64,000 bases of DNA from Erythrobacter sp. 3-20A1M (GTDB taxonomy: Bacteria; Pseudomonadota; Alphaproteobacteria; Sphingomonadales; Sphingomonadaceae). The notes under the pieces were generated by a model that saw only the letters and a list, made by a program, of their open reading frames with translations, was not told the DNA's origin and made no database searches. Each line of letters begins with the position of its first letter. The stretch's first letter is position 1. This document shows, in pieces, positions 52,690 through 62,286 of the stretch. The translations under genes were made by a program, and so were the position numbers. The stretch is from contig NZ_CP045200.1 in assembly GCF_018636735.1 (NCBI RefSeq), positions 496,001 to 560,000 of the forward strand, written 5' to 3'.

Positions 52690-53117
52690 TTGTGGAAAGT
52701 CATGCGTGGGGGCGGAATGACGCTGGAGAAGGGCGACGCAGACCAGCCGATGGACTTCACGGCCAAGGACGACACAGCCGACTATACCGCCAATGTCGCG
52801 CTACACGATGGCGCCCCCCGCCTGCTTCGCATTGCGGGCGACGTGGTTTCGCCGCGCGATCTGCCGCGATGATGACGCGGCTGGACGACCGGCCCTGGAA
52901 GCTGCTTCGTGCAGGCGGCATGGGCCGGCTTTCCGCGATGATCCGCATTGCCCGGCTGCTGACCCCGGATAGCGATGCTGCGTTCCCGGCCTGGCAGGGA
53001 ATGCAGTATATTCGCGACATGGCGAGCGGGCGCGGCAAGCTCTCGCCGCTCGACAATGCCCGCTATGGGAAGACCGATTGGACCAGCGCCAAGGCGGTGC
53101 TCGCTCCGACTGTCTGA
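52690..53117 (+). pseudogene. NmrA-like SDR remnant, truncated and frameshifted
   Basis: Two adjoining frames together spell the C-terminal half of an NmrA/isoflavone-reductase-like protein. The first has QPMDFTAKDDTADYTANVAL and LLRIAGDVVSPRDLP. The second, starting at 52869, has WKLLRAGGMGRLSAMIRIAR, WQGMQYIRDMASGRG and LSPLDNARYG. They meet at an ATGA that breaks what should be one frame. The Rossmann N-terminal half is absent; upstream sequence from about 52573 is unrelated. The gene is therefore inactive, although each piece is still open. Confidence 0.65.
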
Positions 53118-53339
53118 CTAAGGGTTCTTTCCATAACGGGCGCTGTCCGCCGCTCCGATCGGCGGGTCGTCGCCAGTTGTGATATTCGACCCTGTTCGTC
53201 TCGAGCCCAGTGCCAACCGAGCGTTGCCCACCGAACTCGTGACCGGCGGTCCCGCCACTGTTTGCGTCACTCGAAGGGCAAAGTGCTTCGTCCAGTGATT
53301 TCGACGAAAAAGGCGGGCGGTGGTTGCGTATATCCTTCC
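53118..53339. other. Intergenic stretch before efflux operon end
   Basis: These 222 bases lie between the SDR remnant and the stop of the outer-membrane efflux gene. I see no gene, tRNA or strong hairpin except a short CCCTAGGG at about 53338-53345 at the gene end. It probably formed with the decay of the neighbouring remnant. Confidence 0.4.
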
Positions 53340-54701
53340 CTAGGGAAGCTGACCATCCGGCCCGCCGATGGCCGCGTGAAACGACACGAACGCCGTCGCA
53401 AGCGCAGCCTCGCTGTCGATAAGCGATTGGCGGCTGGCGATCAGTTGACGTTGCGCATCGAGGACGTCGAACAAGGTCGCTAGACCTTCGCGGTAAAGGG
53501 CGTCGGACTGTTCGAGCGCGGCTTCGCTTTGCTCGATCGCCTCGCGCAGTGCATTGATCCGCTGGCCGTTTGCGTCGAGCGCGACCAGAGCGTTCTCCAC
53601 CTCGCCCAGAGCCTCGAGAAAGGTGAGCCGGTATTCACCGAAGCGGGCGTCGGCTTCCGCTTCCGCGGCGGCAACCTCAGCGCGTCGACGGCCACCATCG
53701 AAAAGCGGCAGATCCAGCACCGCTCCGACGCTGGCGATGAACTCGTCCAGGATACCCCCGATGCTGCCATCGCCGAGCGCCACGCTGGCCGGGATTGTCA
53801 GCGAGGGGCGCAAGTCCGCTTGTTCGATTCCGACGCCGGCGGCGGCCCGCAGCAGCGCCGCTTCGGCGGCAAGCACATCGGCCCGGCGGCGCAGCAGATC
53901 GGCAGGCGTGCCCGCGGGAGGCCCACCGGCAAAGTCGGGAATGGTCTTCTCGCCCGGAGCGGGGGGCGGAGCGAACGGCCCTGCTGCCTGGCCCAGCAGG
54001 ATCGCGAGCCGGTTGGCCGCGCCCGCCCTCGCAATCTCGATCAGGCCCCGCCGTGCGCGCGTTTGCGCGAGGTCTGCTGCGGCTCTCCGGACATCGAGAT
54101 TGGCCGCAAGCCCAGCCTCGAACCGCAGCGTGACGATGCGCAAGGTCCGCTCTTGCAAGTCGGTCGACTGCGCGAGCAGCTCCAGCTGCGCGCCGGTGCG
54201 GCGGTACTCGATATACTGCGCGGCGATGGCGGCGGCCACCAGTCTGCGCTGGTCGGCGACGATGTATTCGGCTTGCGCATAGTCGGCGGCGACGGCTCGG
54301 ATCTCCGCTGCGAGACGCCCCGAAATATCCGGATCGAAACTGCCGAGCAGGCCCACGCTCGCACTGTCGCTATCGCTCGTGCCCAGGCCGATAGTCGCGT
54401 CGGCCGCTCCATCGAAGCGCGGCATTCGGTCCGCCCGCTCCGCTTGTAACAGCGCATCGGCTGCGCGCAGGCGATCGCGCGCGATGGCAATGTCGAGATT
54501 GGCGTCGAGTCCCTGCTGCACCAGCGTGTCGAGCACGGGGTCGCCGAACCCCTCCCACCAGTTCGCCGCCACGCCGCTGGGCGGCAAGTCTCCGGCGTAG
54601 ACACGTGGCGCGGTCACGGGACGATTGAGCTGATAGGGGTCGAGGGAAGCGCAGGCCGACAAAGCCCCGGCTGCCGCGACAAAGATGCCGACACGGATCA
54701 T
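53340..54701 (-). CDS. Outer-membrane efflux lipoprotein (NodT/OprM-type)
   Basis: The 453-residue protein has a lipoprotein signal with lipobox LSAC (Cys near residue 17) and two outer-membrane efflux repeats. Markers are WWEGFGDPVLDTLV near residue 48, QYIEYRRTGAQL near residue 160, and the second repeat with ALGEVENALVAL near residue 370. It forms the outer-membrane channel of a tripartite pump. The start overlaps the RND transporter stop (ATGA). Only plus-strand shadows oppose it. Confidence 0.9.
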   Translation of the reverse strand: MIRVGIFVAAAGALSACASLDPYQLNRPVTAPRVYAGDLPPSGVAANWWEGFGDPVLDTLVQQGLDANLDIAIARDRLRAADALLQAERADRMPRFDGAADATIGLGTSDSDSASVGLLGSFDPDISGRLAAEIRAVAADYAQAEYIVADQRRLVAAAIAAQYIEYRRTGAQLELLAQSTDLQERTLRIVTLRFEAGLAANLDVRRAAADLAQTRARRGLIEIARAGAANRLAILLGQAAGPFAPPPAPGEKTIPDFAGGPPAGTPADLLRRRADVLAAEAALLRAAAGVGIEQADLRPSLTIPASVALGDGSIGGILDEFIASVGAVLDLPLFDGGRRRAEVAAAEAEADARFGEYRLTFLEALGEVENALVALDANGQRINALREAIEQSEAALEQSDALYREGLATLFDVLDAQRQLIASRQSLIDSEAALATAFVSFHAAIGGPDGQLP

Positions 54702-57700
54702 GCGGGCGCCACCGTCATATCCTCATCCAGCGAGTCGATCTCATCGTGCAGCTTGGCGAGGTCGACGCTGCGCGGCTGTCCGAAGCGGGCGATGACAAGG
54801 TAGAGCACCGGTGTCAGAAACAGCGTGAAGACGCCCGCGATGCCGAGCCCGCCGAAGATTACCCAGCCGATCGACTGCCGCGCTTCAGCGCCCGCACCGC
54901 TCGCAAGGATCAGCGGCACCGCACCGATAACCGTAGAGACTAGCGTCATCGCGATCGGGCGCAGGCGGATGGCCGCGGCCTCCTCCACCGCCTCGCGCAC
55001 GCTGCGTCCCTGATGGCGCAACTGATCGGCGAACTCGACGATCAGCACGCCGTTCTTCGCCATCAGCCCGATCAGCATCACCAGTCCGATCTGGGAATAG
55101 ATGTTGAGCGACACACCCGAGAGGAACAAAGCGAACACGGCCGCTGCCAAGGCAAAGGGCACCGTCAGTAGCACGACCAGCGCGCTGGTCAGGCTTTCGA
55201 ACTGCGCAACCAGAACGAGGAAAACGATCGCGAGCGCGAAGCCATAAGTCAGAAGCAGGGCGTTGGAGCTTTCCTCCAGACTCTCGGCGTCGCCCTGCAG
55301 CAGCATGTCGATGTCTTCGGCCACCGTCTCTTGCGCCAGCCGCTCGATCTCGTCGACTGCGTCACGCAGGGGCGTGCCCGCCTCGATATCGGCATTCACC
55401 TCGATCGCACGGCGCTGCTCGGTGCGGTCCAGTTCGGCGGCGATCCCCTGCTCCACGATAGTGGTCACTGCCGAGAGCGGCACTAGCCGGTTCCCACCGG
55501 TCTCGCCGCCCGATCCACGCACGTAGAGATTGCGCAGATCGTTGGGGTTTGTCACGCTAACCGCCTGCGCAGTGAGGAAGATCGGCACGGCCTGGTCGCC
55601 GACGTTGAGGTCGACCAGTTCCTCCCCACCGACCATCGCCCGCAGCGTCTGCGACAGGTCGTTCAGATCGATGCCGAGGTCCGACGCCCGTTGCCGGTCG
55701 ATCCGGACGGAAAGCTGCGGCTGGGTCGGCTGGTAGGAAATCTCGGCGTTGGATAGAATGTCTGACTGCGTGTCGATCGCGGTCGCGAGGGCATCGGCGC
55801 TTTCATAGATGCCGCTATATTCCGCACCGGTCAGCGCGACCTCCAGCCCGTCGCCGCCGCCGCCGAAGCTGAGCGTACCGCGTCCGCGGGCATTGGTGCG
55901 CGAGCCGGGAATCTCGGCAAGTGGGTCGTTGAGGTCCTGCACGATCTCGGTCTGGCTGCGATCCCGATCGCCCCAGTCTGCCAATTCGGCGGTCACGCGG
56001 ACGCGGTTGGGATCGTAGCGGCCGACGATCGAGAAGGTACTCTCGATCTCACCGCTCTCGAGATAGGGCTGGAGCACCCCCTCCACTTCGTCGAGTTCGC
56101 GATCCATGAAATCGAGTCCGACGCCGTCCGGCCCCGTCGCATCGACAGTTATCACACCGCGATCCTCGTCAGGGACCAGTTCGTTATCGAGCTGGTTATA
56201 GAGAAACCCGGCCAGCCCCGCGGCCAGGATGGAACCGATGACCATAGCTCGCGGTGCATCGAGCGCGCGCTTCAAGGTGCGGTCGTAGCGGTCGGTCACG
56301 GCGCTGCCGAAGCGGGACAGGCGACCGTCGCCCTCCCCGTTACTGGTGAGGTCGAACTTCGCCGCCAGCGCGGGCACTAGCGAGAGTGCGACGAAGCTGG
56401 ACAGGATGACCGCGACCGCAAGCACGAAGCCGAATTCACGGAAAAGGCGCCCGGTTTCGGACGGCAGGAAGCTGATCGGCACGAACACCGAGACCAGCAC
56501 CGCGGTCGTCGCGACGACCGCAAAGAACACCTGCCGCGTGCCCACGACCGCCGCCGCGCGCTTGCCCAGCCCCTTGTTCTGCAACCGCTGGCAATTTTCC
56601 AGCACCACGATCGCATCGTCGACGATAAGCCCCGTTGCGAGGACCAGCGCCAGCAGCGTGAGCAGGTTGATGGAAAAGCCCATAAGCCAGATGCCCGCGA
56701 TCACGCCGACCAGCGCCACGGGGATCGTCGTGCTCGGGATCATCGTCGGTCGCCACGCGCGGAAGAAGATCAGCATGGTCGCCACGACCACAAGGATCGT
56801 GAAGGCGAGGGTGATCAGCACTTCCCGGACCGAGATGCGGATGAACTCCGCGTCGTCGGAAACGACCTCCACCTCGACATTGTCGAACCGCCGGTTGACC
56901 CGCTCGATCGCCTGCCGGATCGAATCCGAAATCTGAATCGTGTTCGAACTGGCCTGCCGCACCACCCCCAGCCCGATGATCGGCCGCCCGTCCAGCCGCA
57001 CGAAGTTGGTCGCATTGGCAGGCGCGAAATCGGCCTGCGCGACGTCGCCCACCCGCACATTGCCCGAGATGACCACGTTCTCTATTCGGTCGGGCTCGGT
57101 TGCACTCGCATCGGCGCGCACGACCAGGTTCTGCGCATCCGAACGGAACGAGCCGACCGGCACATCGAACGGCGCGTTCTCGAGCGCATCGGCGACATCG
57201 GTCAAGGTGAGGCTGAAGCGGTTGAGCCGTAGCGGGTCGACCGCGACGCGCATCTGCCGCTGCCGCGCGCCGAACGGCTCGATGCTGGCGACGCCGTCGG
57301 CTGTCAGCAATTCGGGAATGATGTCGTTGTCGACCAACCGGGTCAGCTCCGCCTGATCGTAGGCATCGCTCAGCACGGCCAGCGTCATGATCGGTTGCGC
57401 ATCCTGGTCCGCCTTCACCACAGTGACCTGCTCGACCCGCTCGGGCAGGTCACGCTGGGTGCGGCTGACCGCCTCACGCACGTCGGTCGCCGCGGTGTCG
57501 AGATCGACGCCGGGGTTGAATTCGACCCGGATGCGAGAATTGTTCTCCTCGCTCGAGGAACTGATCTGGCGCACGCCCGAAACCCGCGCCACGGCGTCTT
57601 CTAGGATGCTCGTGACCTCTGCATCCATCGTCTCGGGCGCGGCACCGGGCAGTGTGGCAGTGACCGAAACGATCGGCCGGTCCACATTGGGAAGCTCGCG

Positions 57701-57814
57701 CACCTCCACACCCATCAGCGCCGCAACACCCGCAATGACGATCAGGAGGTTGAGAACGCCGATCAGCAGCGGCCGCTTGACCGCGAGCATGGGCAGATCC
57801 GACCTAGTCTCCAT
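54698..57814 (-). CDS. RND efflux transporter (HAE1 family)
   Basis: With the ATG at 57814 the protein has 1038 residues, the usual RND length. Twelve helices frame two large periplasmic domains. Helix 4 carries the proton-relay acidic pair in ATGLIVDDAIVVLEN, and GRLFREFGFVLAVAVILSS and LIGLMAKNGVLIVEFADQL are typical. It pumps drugs or lipophilic compounds outward using the proton gradient. It overlaps the adaptor gene by 11 bp and the channel gene by 4 bp, forming one operon. No regulator is adjacent. Confidence 0.93.
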   Translation of the reverse strand: METRSDLPMLAVKRPLLIGVLNLLIVIAGVAALMGVEVRELPNVDRPIVSVTATLPGAAPETMDAEVTSILEDAVARVSGVRQISSSSEENNSRIRVEFNPGVDLDTAATDVREAVSRTQRDLPERVEQVTVVKADQDAQPIMTLAVLSDAYDQAELTRLVDNDIIPELLTADGVASIEPFGARQRQMRVAVDPLRLNRFSLTLTDVADALENAPFDVPVGSFRSDAQNLVVRADASATEPDRIENVVISGNVRVGDVAQADFAPANATNFVRLDGRPIIGLGVVRQASSNTIQISDSIRQAIERVNRRFDNVEVEVVSDDAEFIRISVREVLITLAFTILVVVATMLIFFRAWRPTMIPSTTIPVALVGVIAGIWLMGFSINLLTLLALVLATGLIVDDAIVVLENCQRLQNKGLGKRAAAVVGTRQVFFAVVATTAVLVSVFVPISFLPSETGRLFREFGFVLAVAVILSSFVALSLVPALAAKFDLTSNGEGDGRLSRFGSAVTDRYDRTLKRALDAPRAMVIGSILAAGLAGFLYNQLDNELVPDEDRGVITVDATGPDGVGLDFMDRELDEVEGVLQPYLESGEIESTFSIVGRYDPNRVRVTAELADWGDRDRSQTEIVQDLNDPLAEIPGSRTNARGRGTLSFGGGGDGLEVALTGAEYSGIYESADALATAIDTQSDILSNAEISYQPTQPQLSVRIDRQRASDLGIDLNDLSQTLRAMVGGEELVDLNVGDQAVPIFLTAQAVSVTNPNDLRNLYVRGSGGETGGNRLVPLSAVTTIVEQGIAAELDRTEQRRAIEVNADIEAGTPLRDAVDEIERLAQETVAEDIDMLLQGDAESLEESSNALLLTYGFALAIVFLVLVAQFESLTSALVVLLTVPFALAAAVFALFLSGVSLNIYSQIGLVMLIGLMAKNGVLIVEFADQLRHQGRSVREAVEEAAAIRLRPIAMTLVSTVIGAVPLILASGAGAEARQSIGWVIFGGLGIAGVFTLFLTPVLYLVIARFGQPRSVDLAKLHDEIDSLDEDMTVAPA

Positions 57815-58895
57815 CGCTGCCGCGGGTTGGCGCGTTTTCGACGCGAACATTTTGCTCGGGCTGTCGCGCTCGGCGGACGAGCCGAATGTCCTGCCCGTCG
57901 CGGACCTTTTGAACACCTTCCACGATTACGCGGTCGTTGCGGCTCACCCGTCCGTCGACGAACACCCGCCCGTCGCGCCGCGAGGTGATGGTGACCGGCA
58001 CGCGCACGGCCTTGCCCTCGCGGACTAGGAACAGGTGCGAGCCTTCGCCGCCCCACACGATCGCCTCTTCGGGAATTGCCGGCCGGGTCGTGCCGTTGCG
58101 GGTGAACTGCACGCGGAAGCTCATTCCGGGTCGCAACTTATCGTCTTCGTTGGGAATTGCGGTGCGGACGATGAAATCGCGACTCTCCTGAGACACGCGG
58201 TTGTCGGTCGCGATCACCTGGGCTTCGATCGTCCGGCCGGGTTCGGAAAAGGGCGTTACCTCGACCGTGTCACCTGGGCTGAGATTGGCGAAGACCTCTT
58301 CGGGCGCGGGAAAATCGACATAGAGCGTGCCGCGGCGATCAATCTGGGTGATCGGCGTCGAATCGTTTACCCTGTCGCCGACATCGATCTCCGTCAGCCC
58401 GACATGGCCGGAAAACGGCGCGCGCACGGTGCGGTCGGCGAGCGCGGTCTGCGCCTGCCGCAGGGCTACTCTCGCAGCGGCCAGCGCAGTCTCGCCCGCC
58501 TCGATCTGGCTTTCTGAGATTGCGCCGGTATCCTCGATCCGGCGATAGCGACCGAGTAGCTGGCTCGCCTCCTGCACCGAAACCCGCGCCGCCTCGACCT
58601 CCAGCCGCTCGGCCCGGTCGTCAAGCTGTAGCAGTTGCGCGCCTTCCCGCACGTAGTCGCCCGCGCTGAACAGCACACGCGTTACGCGACCCGCGGTCTC
58701 GGGATAAAGCTCGGCAGAGGTTGCCGCGCGGGCCGTGCCGATGGCTTCCACCTGCGACATTTCGGGCAGAAGGCGCACCTCTTGCGCAATCACCGGCACT
58801 TGCTCTGCCGAACCTTCCTCCTTCTCGGCCACGCAAGCTACGAGCAGCAGACTTACACCGCCGAACGCCAGTGTTCTGAGATTAAGCAGGCCCAT
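57804..58895 (-). CDS. RND efflux periplasmic adaptor lipoprotein
   Basis: The 363-residue protein has a lipoprotein signal with LVAC (Cys near residue 21). The membrane-fusion architecture is visible: LYPETAGRVTRVLFSAGDYV (lipoyl half), a coiled-coil hairpin around residues 85-140, TVRAPFSGHVGLTEIDVGDR (second half), and a beta-barrel. It bridges the RND pump and the outer-membrane lipoprotein. It is the first gene of the three-gene operon. Upstream is an integrase remnant, so its promoter lies in that debris. Confidence 0.9.
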   Translation of the reverse strand: MGLLNLRTLAFGGVSLLLVACVAEKEEGSAEQVPVIAQEVRLLPEMSQVEAIGTARAATSAELYPETAGRVTRVLFSAGDYVREGAQLLQLDDRAERLEVEAARVSVQEASQLLGRYRRIEDTGAISESQIEAGETALAAARVALRQAQTALADRTVRAPFSGHVGLTEIDVGDRVNDSTPITQIDRRGTLYVDFPAPEEVFANLSPGDTVEVTPFSEPGRTIEAQVIATDNRVSQESRDFIVRTAIPNEDDKLRPGMSFRVQFTRNGTTRPAIPEEAIVWGGEGSHLFLVREGKAVRVPVTITSRRDGRVFVDGRVSRNDRVIVEGVQKVRDGQDIRLVRRARQPEQNVRVENAPTRGSDGD

Positions 58896-58947
58896 CCTGT
58901 CCCTGTCTATGAGAGTAGGTTTGTTGGCGAAAGGCCTTTCGGTTTTC

Positions 58948-59262
58948 CTAGGGCGGAATGGTCCAGAGCTTGGCTTCGAGGTCGAACTCGTCGAACACTG
59001 CGTGCCGCACCTGCCCCGACCGCGCTGCGGACAGGATTACCAAGTCCAGCGCCAGGCGGCTGTCGCTCTCCCGTTCGCGCAGCCTGGGAATGAACTTGGG
59101 CACATCGCCCGCGTAGTAACCTTCCTCTTCGGCTGTCGGGGCGATCCCTCGCTGATCGAGCGCATCGGTGCTTCGCTGTCGCGATACCCTGATGCATACG
59201 CCCAATCGAGCACGGTCGCGATCCGCTGTGCCAGCACCTTTGCGGTCGCCTCGCGAACGTAG
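58948..59262 (-). pseudogene. Tyrosine recombinase (integrase) remnant beside tRNA-Ser
   Basis: Two minus-strand frames spell the middle of a P4-type phage integrase. The first has AQRIATVLDWAYASGYRDSE then RQPKRK. The second, after a frameshift around 59090-59115, has PKFIPRLRERESDSRLALDL, ILSAARSGQVRHAVFDEFDL and AKLWTIPP, with the first catalytic Arg region (AARSGQVR). It then stops at 58948. The N-terminal arm domain and the C-terminal H-x-x-R and Tyr parts are missing. It starts directly after the 3' end of the tRNA, as integrases of tRNA-targeted islands do. Confidence 0.75.
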
Positions 59263-59271
59263 GGAAAAGGA

Positions 59272-59363
<92 letters not shown>

Positions 59364-59528
59364 GCGATTCGTGAGGACGGCGGTCGACGCATGCCGCCCT
59401 TCGCGAGGAGGTGCGCGCTTAACGGAAGAATGGCGCCATGCCAAGCCGCGTATGATCGAAAATGAGCGGGTGGTGCGTCTTGGCCAAAGGAAGGGTCGCA
59501 GAAGCTGTCAACCCACGGCGAAGCGGGG

Positions 59529-59557
59529 CTTGATTTACCGCCTATGTGCCCTGATAT
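59529..59557 (+). promoter_or_regulatory. Putative promoter of hspQ
   Basis: CTTGAT (59529-59534) and TGATAT (59552-59557) are 17 bp apart, close to alphaproteobacterial -35/-10 boxes (CTTGAC, CTATAT) and compatible with a heat-shock form. Transcription would start almost at the ATG at 59565, implying either a leaderless message or use of the in-frame ATG at 59583. Confidence 0.4.
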
Positions 59558-59564
59558 TTAAATC

Positions 59565-59915
59565 ATGGCGCAAGAAATCACCATGCCACGTCTGGCCGAG
59601 GCACGCTTCGGTATCGGCGAAGTCGTCCGCCACCGCATGTTCGATTTCCGTGGGGTTATCTTCGATATCGACCCGGTCTTCGCCAACAGCGAGGAGTGGT
59701 ACGAATCCATTCCCGAAACCATGCGACCGCGGCGCGATCAGCCGTTCTACCATATCTTTGCGGAGAACGAGGACAGTTCCTACGTCGCCTATGTGAGCCA
59801 GCAAAACCTCATCGGTGATGCCGAGCACGGGCCGATCGACCACCCGGACGTGCCCCAGCTGTTCGAAGCGTTCAGCGATGGCCGTTATCGCATGCATCGC
59901 TCCCTGACACACTGA
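59565..59915 (+). CDS. hspQ: Heat shock protein HspQ
   Basis: The 116-residue protein matches the HspQ/YccV hemimethylated-DNA-binding family: ARFGIGEVVRHRMFDFRGVI near residue 13, FDIDPVFANSEEWYESIPE, and PFYHIFAENEDSSYVAYVSQ. In E. coli HspQ influences Lon specificity and DnaA stability. The in-frame ATG at 59583 may be the real start, giving a protein beginning MPRLAEARFGIG. It stands alone between tRNA-Ser and a convergent permease gene. Confidence 0.88.
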   Translation: MAQEITMPRLAEARFGIGEVVRHRMFDFRGVIFDIDPVFANSEEWYESIPETMRPRRDQPFYHIFAENEDSSYVAYVSQQNLIGDAEHGPIDHPDVPQLFEAFSDGRYRMHRSLTH

Positions 59916-59934
59916 TTATAGCGCGCTTGCAGCC

Positions 59935-60819
59935 TCAGTCCTTCAGCTTCCAGCCCGATTTTAGCAGGCGATAGACCAGCCAGCAGAAGATCGCGTTCAG
60001 CACACCCAGGCCCAAAGCGGCCTGCCACACGGCGCCAGCACCCGCCCCGATGTCGCTCTCACCCAGAAAGCCGTACCGAAACCCGGAGATGGTATAGAAG
60101 AACGGGTTGACGCGGCTGATCGCCTGAAATGCACCGTGGAGATTGTCGATCGTGTAGAACGTGCCTGACAGCAAGCTGAGCGGCGCGATCACGAAGTTCG
60201 TCACGGCGGCATTGTGATCGAACTTTTCCGCCCAGATCGAGGTTACCAAGCCGAGCAGCGCGAGCATCAGCGCGCCCATCAAGCCGAACCAGACGATGGC
60301 CCACGGGGCCGCCACCGTCAGCGAAACGCCGGGCCATAGAATTACTGCGAGAGCCACCGCGCAGCCGACCATGACCGAGCGGGTCACCGCCGCGCCCAGA
60401 ATGCCGGTCATCAATTCCCCGGTAGAGAGCGGCGGCATCAGGACGTCGATGATCGTTCCCTGAATCTTGCCGGAAAGCAGGCTGAACCCGGAATTGGCGA
60501 ACGCGTTCTGCATCATGCCCATGACGATCAGGCCGGGCGCAAGGAAACTCGTGAACGGTACGCCGAATACCGTCCGGTCCGCGGGTCCGAGCGCAAGGCT
60601 GAAAATCACCAGAAACAGCAGGGTGGTGACCGCCGGCGCCCAGATCGTCTGCGTCTGCACCTTCATGAAACGGCGTACCTCTTTAAGGTACAGGCTCCAC
60701 AAACCGATCCGGTTGATACCGGTGATGACCGGCTCTCCTTGCGGATGAAAGCGGTGCGGCGAACTTTCCCCGGCTTGGGTAAGGCTCGCTGGGTCGATTG
60801 TCTGCGCTTGATCCGCCAT
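59935..60819 (-). CDS. ABC-2 type transporter permease
   Basis: Starting at the ATG at 60819, the protein has 294 residues and six membrane helices. ABC-2 family marks include TIWAPAVTTLLFLVIFSLAL near the N-terminus, FLAPGLIVMGMMQNAFANSG, and PLSLLSGTFYTIDNLHGAFQ before the last helices. It would form an exporter with an ABC ATPase, which is not adjacent here. Similar proteins (YadH-like) are paired with YadG-type ATPases. The substrate is unknown. Confidence 0.87.
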   Translation of the reverse strand: MADQAQTIDPASLTQAGESSPHRFHPQGEPVITGINRIGLWSLYLKEVRRFMKVQTQTIWAPAVTTLLFLVIFSLALGPADRTVFGVPFTSFLAPGLIVMGMMQNAFANSGFSLLSGKIQGTIIDVLMPPLSTGELMTGILGAAVTRSVMVGCAVALAVILWPGVSLTVAAPWAIVWFGLMGALMLALLGLVTSIWAEKFDHNAAVTNFVIAPLSLLSGTFYTIDNLHGAFQAISRVNPFFYTISGFRYGFLGESDIGAGAGAVWQAALGLGVLNAIFCWLVYRLLKSGWKLKD

Positions 60820-60922
60820 GGTCCGCGCGTTAGGCGAGCGTTCCGGGGCTGGCAAGTTGTGTGCCGCACCCCATATCGGTTGACCGAGCCGACCTTTTTA
60901 TCTCCGAGACTATGGATTTTGC

Positions 60923-61594
60923 ATGAGCTGGACCGACGAACGTACCGCGACCCTGAAGAAGATGTGGGAAGACGGCGCTACCGCCAGCCAGATCGCGGAG
61001 AAACTGGGCGGCGTATCGCGCAATGCGGTGATCGGGAAAGCCCATCGCATGGGGCTGAAGGCGCGCCCATCGCCGGTGAAGGCGAACGAAAAACCCGCGC
61101 CCAAGAAACCGACGCCCGCTGCGCCAGCGCCCAAACCGGCTCCGAAAGCCGCCCCCGCTCCCGCGCCCGCGCCGACCCCTGCTCCCGCCCCCATTTCCGC
61201 TCGCTCCGACGCGAAGGAGACGCCATCGCAGCCGATGCCAAATGCGGGGCAAAACGCGCCGAAGATCGTGTCGGTCGGCCCGGGCGGCTTCTTGCGCCAG
61301 GGTCCGGGCGACCAGCAGGCGCCGATTCCGCCCGCCCCGCCGCGTCGCCTCGTCCCCGCAAAGCCATCTTCGGAAGTGGCGGACAAGACCAGCCTGCTCG
61401 ATCTCAACGACAAGATCTGCCGCTGGCCGATGGGTCACCCCGGCGAGCCCGATTTCCATTTTTGCGGCGAACCCGTGAACCCGGGTTTCCCCTATTGCGT
61501 CGAGCACTGTGGGCGGGCGTTCCAGGCGCAATTGCCGCGCGGTGCGCGCCGTCCCCCTCCGCCCCTGCCCTTCGGCGGCCCACGGGTCCGCTGA
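60923..61594 (+). CDS. gcrA: Cell-cycle regulator GcrA
   Basis: This 223-residue protein begins with the GcrA DNA-binding domain (MSWTDERTATLKKMWEDGAT, then AEKLGGVSRNAVIGKAHRMG). It continues with a Pro/Ala-rich linker (about 55-110) and ends with the sigma70-binding region containing CRWPMGHP, FHFCGEP and YCVEHCGRAF. GcrA activates promoters at CcrM-methylated sites in alphaproteobacteria. Its presence is a strong class marker. Confidence 0.92.
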   Translation: MSWTDERTATLKKMWEDGATASQIAEKLGGVSRNAVIGKAHRMGLKARPSPVKANEKPAPKKPTPAAPAPKPAPKAAPAPAPAPTPAPAPISARSDAKETPSQPMPNAGQNAPKIVSVGPGGFLRQGPGDQQAPIPPAPPRRLVPAKPSSEVADKTSLLDLNDKICRWPMGHPGEPDFHFCGEPVNPGFPYCVEHCGRAFQAQLPRGARRPPPPLPFGGPRVR

Positions 61595-61682
61595 AGCGCG
61601 ACACGGTCTTTTTCCAGGGCTCGCCGGTTCCGATCGGCGGGCCCTTTCTCTATCACTTGCCTGAAACAAGAGGAGTAGCTCT

Positions 61683-62207
61683 ATGGCCCTGTCCCTTGAC
61701 GCCGCGATCATCCCCAATTGGTGCCAGACGCTCGGTGCCGTCGAAGGACTGCTCGACAAGGCGGAAGATTTCGCGCGTGCCAACGACGGGGAAACGAGCC
61801 TTCTGCAAAGCCGACTCATAGACGACATGCTGCCCCTGAATTACCAGTTCAAGAGCTGCTGGACGCATACCGCAATGGCGATCGAGGGCGTGCGTCATGG
61901 ACGGTTCTCGCCGGAAATGACACCACCGCCAGGCTCGATTGACGAGTTGCGGAAGATGATCCTCGATGCGCGCTCGGCATGCGAGGCAATCGGTGAAGAC
62001 GAATTGGAGGCGCTGGCCGACAACGAGATGGTGTTCTCCATTGGCGACAAGTTCCGCCTCGACTTCACAGTGCAGGATTTCCTGCTCAGCTTCTCGACCC
62101 CCAACCTCTATTTCCACGCCGCGACAGCTTACGACATCCTTCGCATGAAGGGCGTCGAGATCGGAAAGCGTGATTATCTGGGGGCGATGCGCGTACGGAG
62201 CGCCTGA
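61683..62207 (+). CDS. DUF1993 family protein
   Basis: The 174-residue protein, preceded by AGAGGAG, matches the DUF1993 family (DinB-like helical fold): LLQSRLIDDMLPLNYQFKSC near residue 40, TVQDFLLSFSTPNLYFHAAT near residue 138, and the ending YDILRMKGVEIGKRDYLG (two adjoining segments). The molecular role is not known. It ends in front of the shared terminator. Confidence 0.85.
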   Translation: MALSLDAAIIPNWCQTLGAVEGLLDKAEDFARANDGETSLLQSRLIDDMLPLNYQFKSCWTHTAMAIEGVRHGRFSPEMTPPPGSIDELRKMILDARSACEAIGEDELEALADNEMVFSIGDKFRLDFTVQDFLLSFSTPNLYFHAATAYDILRMKGVEIGKRDYLGAMRVRSA

Positions 62208-62230
62208 CGCTAGCGCTCCCTCAGCAAAGA

Positions 62231-62266
62231 AAAACGGCCGCGGAGAGCAATCTCCGCGGCCGTTTT
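62231..62266. terminator. Bidirectional intrinsic terminator with GCAA tetraloop
   Basis: AAAACGGCCGCGGAGA (62231-62246) and TCTCCGCGGCCGTTTT (62251-62266) form a perfect 16-bp stem with a GCAA (GNRA) loop. T-runs lie on both strands' 3' sides, so it can end both the DUF1993 transcript and the convergent pnp transcript. Confidence 0.9.
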
Positions 62267-62286
62267 CATTCAGGCTGAAGGCTGAA

